From: Shewanella sp. UCD-KL21
Lineage (GTDB): Bacteria; Pseudomonadota; Gammaproteobacteria; Enterobacterales; Shewanellaceae
Length of the DNA stretch: 64,000 bases
NCBI RefSeq assembly: GCF_001957135.1
Contig: NZ_MPHK01000014.1
Coordinates: 1 to 64,000, forward strand
Direction: 5' to 3'
Position 1 is the first letter of the stretch. Every line of letters starts with the position of its first letter. Position numbers and translations under genes: made by a program. Positions 59,618 to 64,000 of the stretch are shown piece after piece. Below the pieces are notes generated by a model that was given only the letters and a program-made list of their open reading frames with translations, searched no databases and was not told where the DNA came from.

Positions 59618-59821
59618 TTACTTGCTACTACGTAATGTGTCGTAATAACTACGTACATGGTCTGTTTCTCTGTAGCCATCACTTTTGCCTGCAACTGGTG
59701 CAGCTTTTGGTGAGGCGGCAAGAGCTTGTCCGCTAACAGTGGCAACTGCGCCAGCGGCACTGCCGACAGCCAATGCTTTTAGCATTTGACGACGACCCAT
59801 GTCGGAAGCTTGCTTCTTCAT
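59618..59821 (-). CDS. fdhX: FdhX-type small Tat-signal protein, set 2
   Basis: 67 residues. The leader GRRQMLKALAV, a hydrophobic helix ending near ALA, and the C-terminal DHVRSYYDTLRSSK. It is paralogous to the copy at 54087. The conserved C-terminal SYYD(S/T)LR suggests a binding function rather than a bare signal peptide. Confidence 0.85.
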   Translation of the reverse strand: MKKQASDMGRRQMLKALAVGSAAGAVATVSGQALAASPKAAPVAGKSDGYRETDHVRSYYDTLRSSK

Positions 59822-59850
59822 AGTCTCTCCTTAATTTAACGCGTGTTATA

Positions 59851-59866
59851 AGAGTAAATTTACTCT
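59851..59866. promoter_or_regulatory. 16-bp palindrome upstream of fdhX2
   Basis: AGAGTAAATTTACTCT is a perfect palindrome 30 bases upstream of the fdhX2 start, either an operator or the first of three adjacent stem-loops. Confidence 0.4.
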
Positions 59867-59876
59867 CTGTTTTTAT

Positions 59877-59890
59877 GGAAGTTACCTTCC
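59877..59890 (-). other. short stem-loop in the torD-fdhX2 spacer
   Basis: GGAAG and CTTCC pair around a four-base loop. It is the middle one of three hairpins between the TorD and fdhX2 genes. Confidence 0.45.
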
Positions 59891-59899
59891 TTTTCAGTC

Positions 59900-59929
59900 T
59901 ATGCCACTGGGCCAAAGCCCAGCGGCATA
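59900..59929 (-). other. strong stem-loop in the torD-fdhX2 spacer
   Basis: 13 positions on each side pair around a four-base loop. On the minus-strand RNA the single non-Watson-Crick position is a G-U pair, whereas on the plus strand it is an A-C mismatch, so the hairpin is made for the fdh transcript. No U-run follows, which argues against a terminator and for RNA processing or stability. Confidence 0.6.
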
Positions 59930-59958
59930 AATCTTTGCACCAACAGCCTAAAACTTAC

Positions 59959-60654
59959 CTAAGAGGCAAGTTCATTGGTTGAAGGTTCAATCTTGTCTGT
60001 CTCGTCAGCAGCCGCCTTTTCAGCTTCAGAACCTGGGCAGTTCACTGGAATATCCAAGCTAAGTTGCTCAAATTCATTGGCTTCAATGACGAAAAATGCT
60101 TTTGCTAACTGCGCCACAGGTACATAAAATGCTGCACTTGGCGTTTGCGCTAAGGTGTCGCAAAAACGCTCAACCCAGCTACCAATATGGCGCTGATAAA
60201 ATGCCAGTTGACGATAACCTGGCGCCTCTAAAATCAAGGTGCCCATCACTTCACATAATGCGGCAACGTGATCTTCTGGCTCTTTAACGTCTTCTTCACG
60301 AGCAAAACCTAATTGCATTAAATCTTGGCGTAACAATGCTAATGGTTTATCCATTAACGAGCCTGTCATAAACCAGCTGCCGTATGGCAATACTTCACCA
60401 CGGCCAACACCGAAGAAAATATTGAAGTATTCGTCTTCAAGTTGCTCTTGTGTGTACTGGGTCGCCGCCGCCTTTAGCGCCAGCCAAGCCGAGCTCATGT
60501 CATTATCATCTTCAGCTTCTGTTTCTATTTCGATGTCAGCTAAAAATGACAACAATTCTTCACTTGGTTGACGACGTAGTAATGCAGCTAATAATTGGTA
60601 AATATCTGCCCGTAGCTGATCGTTTTCTGAAATTTCTCTAACTAATTCGGTCAT
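59959..60654 (-). CDS. TorD/DmsD-family chaperone for formate dehydrogenase
   Basis: 231 residues, largely helical. TorD-family features include RADIYQLLAALLRRQPSEE at the start and the central EYFNIFFGVGRGEVLPYGSWFMTGSLMDKPL block. Such chaperones bind Tat signal peptides and help load the molybdenum cofactor before export. The ATG at 60654 overlaps the end region of the ferredoxin gene by the sequence just before it (the two ends are about 10 bases apart). The likely clients are the FdhA proteins. Confidence 0.88.
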   Translation of the reverse strand: MTELVREISENDQLRADIYQLLAALLRRQPSEELLSFLADIEIETEAEDDNDMSSAWLALKAAATQYTQEQLEDEYFNIFFGVGRGEVLPYGSWFMTGSLMDKPLALLRQDLMQLGFAREEDVKEPEDHVAALCEVMGTLILEAPGYRQLAFYQRHIGSWVERFCDTLAQTPSAAFYVPVAQLAKAFFVIEANEFEQLSLDIPVNCPGSEAEKAAADETDKIEPSTNELAS

Positions 60655-60664
60655 ATTGGATCTC

Positions 60665-62344
60665 TTATCGAAGTTGCTTCTCTGGGTCTTCAAGAATGTC
60701 TTCAAACATATCTTTTACGCGGCAATCACCACACATTTTTAGGCGCTCAATATTGGCGTTAAATGCAGAATGTCCACCAATCATATCGATCATTCTATGA
60801 ACCATCGATTGTGTAGCAAAAGCGGTTCCGCAACGAATACACTCGAACGGAGGCTCTTCTTTTAACGTTTGACGCTGTTGACGTGATGCTTGGTCCAAAT
60901 TGATTTGCGGCGTTAAGCTAATCACGCTTTCAGGACAAGAGGTTTCACATAAACCACATTGCACACAGTCTTGCTCTACAAAATGCAGTGACGGTGATTC
61001 ACCACCATCGGTTAATGCTTGTGTTGGGCAAGTTGCTACACAAGACATACACAAGGTACATTTATCAACTTCGACGTTAACCACACCGTAAGGCACATTG
61101 CTCATTGCAATGGCGCTATCAGTCGCCGATGCCTGCTGGTTTAAGTGATCAACGGCGGCATATAAGGTGTCACGCTTAGTGCTAGGGGCGAATGCCGCTG
61201 GCACTGTTAATGGCCAATCAAGGCTTATGGCTAACTTGTCATCTAAGTCTGCTAATGCTTGGGTGTCTATCAAGCTAATGCGCTGTGGCTGACCCATTTC
61301 ATCTAGAATGCTATTAGCTAATATTAGCTCACCATTTAACATTTGCGTTAAAGTGGGTGCGGTGGCATCAGTATTAAGGATCAGTACCTGACGCGCGCCC
61401 CATGCAAGTGACGACATCCAGTGGTCAATACTGGCAACAGTAATCTCTTCTAACTCAACCGGAATAATATCGCCCGCAAGTTCAGCAGTAATTAATTCAG
61501 CCCCAACGCCGCTGTCATGGAACAAAATCACTGGCGCAGCTTGAGCTTGCTCTAGGTAACGACTAATGAGCTTTTGCAGGTAACTATGCAGTGCTTGTGG
61601 CGTTGGTAAATCAAATGCGATAGCCCCTGTAGGGCAAGCATTGGTACAACTACCCGCGCCATGACAAAGGTAAGGGTCGATTTCGATTTTTTGTTCGATG
61701 CTGCTAATTGCATCTGCTGGGCAGAAGTTTAAACAGCGATTACAGCCATTGACGCCATTACGGTTATGGGCACAGATATCACTGTTCACTTTCACATAAC
61801 GTGGCTTATCAAATTCACCAACTAAATCTGGAATTTGCTCTAGGGCATCAGCTAATTTAGCTGCATCTTGGCCGACGTAGAAATAACCTGGAGGTAGCAT
61901 TTCAAGGTTAAGACATGGCGACATGCTCAGGTCTAAAACCATATCAAAATGCGGTTTACGAATAGCAACAAGACTTAACTCAGTCGCCGCTTGGTTTTCA
62001 CCAGCGCCTTCATTCTCAACGGTTACCTGAAACTGACCTAAAAAGCCTTTTACAGAAATGAGTTTGTTGTAATAGCTTTCGCTATTTACAGCAGCGTTCA
62101 TTACCGCTTCAAGATGATCTTCATCTTGGCTGGTAATGGCTTCGTTTGCCAAAATAACCGTATTGGCCATGGTTGACAGTTTATCCGCAGCTAATCGGGC
62201 CAAATCTTCTGGGCCGATGACTAACACATTGCCTTCAGTGGTATAACTGACTGTTGGCGGGATCAAGTTTTGGATCACTTGAGTCTGTGCTAATACCTGC
62301 TGGCGAACTTGTTTTAGTTCTAGCGGGGTTTGACTATTGCTCAC
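60665..62344 (-). CDS. large multi-cluster 4Fe-4S protein of the fdh locus
   Basis: 559 residues. The first 180 or so form a domain I do not recognise, with a possible nucleotide-type fold around VLVIGPEDLARLAADKLS. Two ferredoxin clusters follow (Cys191/201/204/208 and Cys227/233/237). A middle domain of about 190 residues separates them from two more (Cys429/432/435/439 and Cys460/463/466/470). The C-terminus has a possible zinc site (Cys502/505 and Cys538/541). It has no signal peptide, so it should be cytoplasmic. It may carry electrons to or from formate dehydrogenase, or assist its maturation. Confidence 0.8.
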   Translation of the reverse strand: MSNSQTPLELKQVRQQVLAQTQVIQNLIPPTVSYTTEGNVLVIGPEDLARLAADKLSTMANTVILANEAITSQDEDHLEAVMNAAVNSESYYNKLISVKGFLGQFQVTVENEGAGENQAATELSLVAIRKPHFDMVLDLSMSPCLNLEMLPPGYFYVGQDAAKLADALEQIPDLVGEFDKPRYVKVNSDICAHNRNGVNGCNRCLNFCPADAISSIEQKIEIDPYLCHGAGSCTNACPTGAIAFDLPTPQALHSYLQKLISRYLEQAQAAPVILFHDSGVGAELITAELAGDIIPVELEEITVASIDHWMSSLAWGARQVLILNTDATAPTLTQMLNGELILANSILDEMGQPQRISLIDTQALADLDDKLAISLDWPLTVPAAFAPSTKRDTLYAAVDHLNQQASATDSAIAMSNVPYGVVNVEVDKCTLCMSCVATCPTQALTDGGESPSLHFVEQDCVQCGLCETSCPESVISLTPQINLDQASRQQRQTLKEEPPFECIRCGTAFATQSMVHRMIDMIGGHSAFNANIERLKMCGDCRVKDMFEDILEDPEKQLR

Positions 62345-62496
62345 ATTGCGTTCCTGAACAGTTTTTTAACGCTTAGGTGATTTATCAAGGCTGCAAATCC
62401 ATTTTGCACTTAAAAATTAATTTAAATACATCAGCTTAAAATGATAAACAAAACACCTTATACGCTAAATAGTGGACTAAAATTTTTAACTACACA

Positions 62497-63138
62497 CTAA
62501 ACCTTAGCGCTACTTGAAGCCGTTATAGCTTCTTCATCGACCATTCCCAGAACATCACTCTGGTCTTGGTTGCTATCTAAGTCAGTGGCAGACACGATTT
62601 CGCTCTTATCATCTAATACTGGCGAGGCATCAGTTTCATCAACAACTGTGTCATCATCCTCACGAGCAAGTAACGCTTGCTCTTCCGTTTCTTCTTTGTC
62701 TTTTACAACATTACGGAAGACTTTTTTAACTAATTCAGCCGAAACTTCGGCAGACAATTTAGGTTGATTACTGTAATCAAGGGCGTACTCGAGTAAGCCG
62801 TCGATTTCATTGTATTGGGGTTGTTTCCACAGTGCTTTTAACGCTGCTGATTTCGCTTGAGGTGATACATTCGCCCCCATAAACGAAGCAAAACTGCCTC
62901 CAACTTCAATTTTTTCTGGATCCGGTAAATCTTTAGCTTCAAGGACCTTCTCAGCCTGAGGCGCGTCTTGTATGGCATCCTCAGTGGCAGAGTCGGCAAG
63001 GCTTTCTGCCTCTGCCGCCACAGCTTGTTGCTGTAGCTCAGCCTCACGGGCGGCCTCTGTCTCACGAGCCGCTTCTGCTTCAACTTGCTCGCGACGCTCA
63101 GTCCAACGAGAGAAAAAACCTTTCGAATTATTGCTCAT
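62497..63138 (-). CDS. DUF3306 protein
   Basis: 213 residues. An N-terminal FFSRWTERR helix leads to a long Ala/Glu-rich segment (about 15-75), probably a coiled coil. The DUF3306 core follows, around LPDPEKIEVGGSFASFMG and PQYNEIDGLLEYALDY, and the C-terminus is acidic. The family sits with DUF3305 next to formate dehydrogenase genes. Function is unknown. Its ATG touches the DUF3305 stop. Confidence 0.8.
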   Translation of the reverse strand: MSNNSKGFFSRWTERREQVEAEAARETEAAREAELQQQAVAAEAESLADSATEDAIQDAPQAEKVLEAKDLPDPEKIEVGGSFASFMGANVSPQAKSAALKALWKQPQYNEIDGLLEYALDYSNQPKLSAEVSAELVKKVFRNVVKDKEETEEQALLAREDDDTVVDETDASPVLDDKSEIVSATDLDSNQDQSDVLGMVDEEAITASSSAKV

Positions 63139-63602
63139 TAATGTCTCCGAAGGTGATCTGTGCTAGGGCCAGTATCCTTTCGGCGGTTCACATGCTTACG
63201 GCGTTTAGCTGATATTTCAACTTCGCCATGACGGGTAATGAAAGCTTCAACCCAACACGCCAGCGCTTCTGGCATTGGGATATTCAGCACTGGGGTTTCA
63301 GACTCCAAACAGGCTGCGGCAATATTTTGGTCTGCTGAGATAGCTGCAGGAACCCAAGTACCATCTGATAACTCATCACAAACGATATATAACATGGTGT
63401 TATCCATGTCTAAATTTATCCGGTAACTGCCACGTTCATCTTTATAAAGTTGAAACAATATTAATTTGGCCCCTTCAGGTGCCTCATGAGTCGCAGGAAC
63501 CATTTGTTCCACTTCCCAAGTGATTGACGGCCAACGTCCCATCATTTTTTCGACTTTTCTAAGCGAAACATACATAGGCCAAACATTTTCTGTGTGTTGC
63601 AT
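63138..63602 (-). CDS. DUF3305 protein
   Basis: 154 residues matching DUF3305, with WPMYVSLRKVEKMMGRWPSI and a conserved LILFQLYKDERGSYRINLD core. The ATG at 63602 follows CAAGG; a longer start at 63653 gives an unlikely leader. It is the first gene of the helper module and shares one base with the DUF3306 start. It is probably cytoplasmic; function is unknown. Confidence 0.8.
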   Translation of the reverse strand: MQHTENVWPMYVSLRKVEKMMGRWPSITWEVEQMVPATHEAPEGAKLILFQLYKDERGSYRINLDMDNTMLYIVCDELSDGTWVPAAISADQNIAAACLESETPVLNIPMPEALACWVEAFITRHGEVEISAKRRKHVNRRKDTGPSTDHLRRH

Positions 63603-64000
63603 ACAAGCCTTGCCCTTAAAACATAAATTCACAAGAAATAAATAAAAACACATATTAACAACAACTTAAAAGTTGCTCTTAGTTATTTTTAGAGGCTAAA
63701 AACCACTTTATTTCTCTTAGCTATTCAGTATCCTGCAAAAATAGTGCCAGATGAATAGGATCAAAAAACTAGACCCAGATCTCCTAATTACCATTAAGAG
63801 TAGGACAATTTGTCTATATTGCTAATTATACTAGGACATAAGGCTACGTTAATTAGTCGCTGCTGATTAACATCAGAGTTAGATCACGCATTTACAAACT
63901 ACATTGCCGCCTCGGGAATAAAAGTTGCTATGCTGATAGTTAATTAGTTTTCATTACGATCCTCACTACCGAGCTAGTTAACTATTGCAGAGGCCACACT
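63603..64000. other. gene-free right edge
   Basis: About 400 bases without a convincing ORF. It should hold the promoter of the leftward DUF3305 operon and perhaps that of a divergent gene beyond the window. A short CAACTT/AAGTTG inverted repeat near 63660 is the only structure seen. Confidence 0.6.

Overview
The window looks like chromosomal DNA of a Shewanella-like marine gammaproteobacterium. The evidence is the protein sequences (GspC-N, FabR, Hsp33, a 513-residue ATP-dependent PEP carboxykinase, paired fdhXABC sets, DUF2986 and DUF3305/DUF3306 proteins), the moderate G+C content and the gene order. No complete insertion sequence, prophage or CRISPR array was found. Assignments rest on reading the sequence and on recalled family knowledge; no database search was run.

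Layout. 1-620: the 5' end of a 16S rRNA gene on the minus strand, with its leader, a boxA and two tandem rrn promoters. 845-7556: a membrane-anchored RRM protein, murI, trmA, fabR facing a fatty-acid desaturase with a well-formed FabR operator, then selD and mnmH. 7680-12819: a lysophospholipid-transporter/acyltransferase fusion, cysQ, a 139-bp tandem repeat array grown out of the 3' end of nudE, nudE and yrfG. 12904-24542: a complete type II secretion operon, gspC to gspN, on the minus strand. 24795-29988: hslR, hslO, pckA and an exported M14 peptidase. 30040-33560: a GIY-YIG protein, moeA, moeB and three small genes, one of them a 55-residue Pmp3/YqaE protein. 33705-38211: a GGDEF protein, a pseudouridine synthase and a PepSY protein with a two-component system. 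38294-43300: moaA, moaC, moaD, moaE, modA, modB, modC behind a probable molybdenum-cofactor riboswitch. 43627-49236: ETF-ubiquinone oxidoreductase, a DUF4870 protein, a YiiM-type MOSC protein, a possible small RNA, a PfkB kinase and a HemN-like radical SAM protein. 49558-63602: two paralogous formate dehydrogenase sets (fdhX-A-B-C twice), preceded by genes for a TorD-type chaperone, a large multi-cluster ferredoxin, and DUF3306 and DUF3305 proteins.

How the genes fit together. The right half is built around molybdenum: molybdate uptake (modABC), pterin synthesis (moaACDE), metal insertion (moeA, moeB), and two large molybdo/tungsto-enzymes of formate oxidation with chaperone and Fe-S helper proteins. 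Both formate dehydrogenases carry cysteine (TGT), not selenocysteine, at the metal-ligand position. The selD/mnmH pair in the left half therefore serves tRNA selenation and any selenoproteins encoded elsewhere. The fabR/desaturase pair and the acyltransferase fusion bear on membrane lipid composition.

The least explained items are the 139-bp array, the candidate small RNA at 46612-46743, the helper-gene module of the formate dehydrogenase locus with its hairpin-rich spacer, a nine-codon leader ORF before moeB, and a histidine kinase gene with no ATG start.
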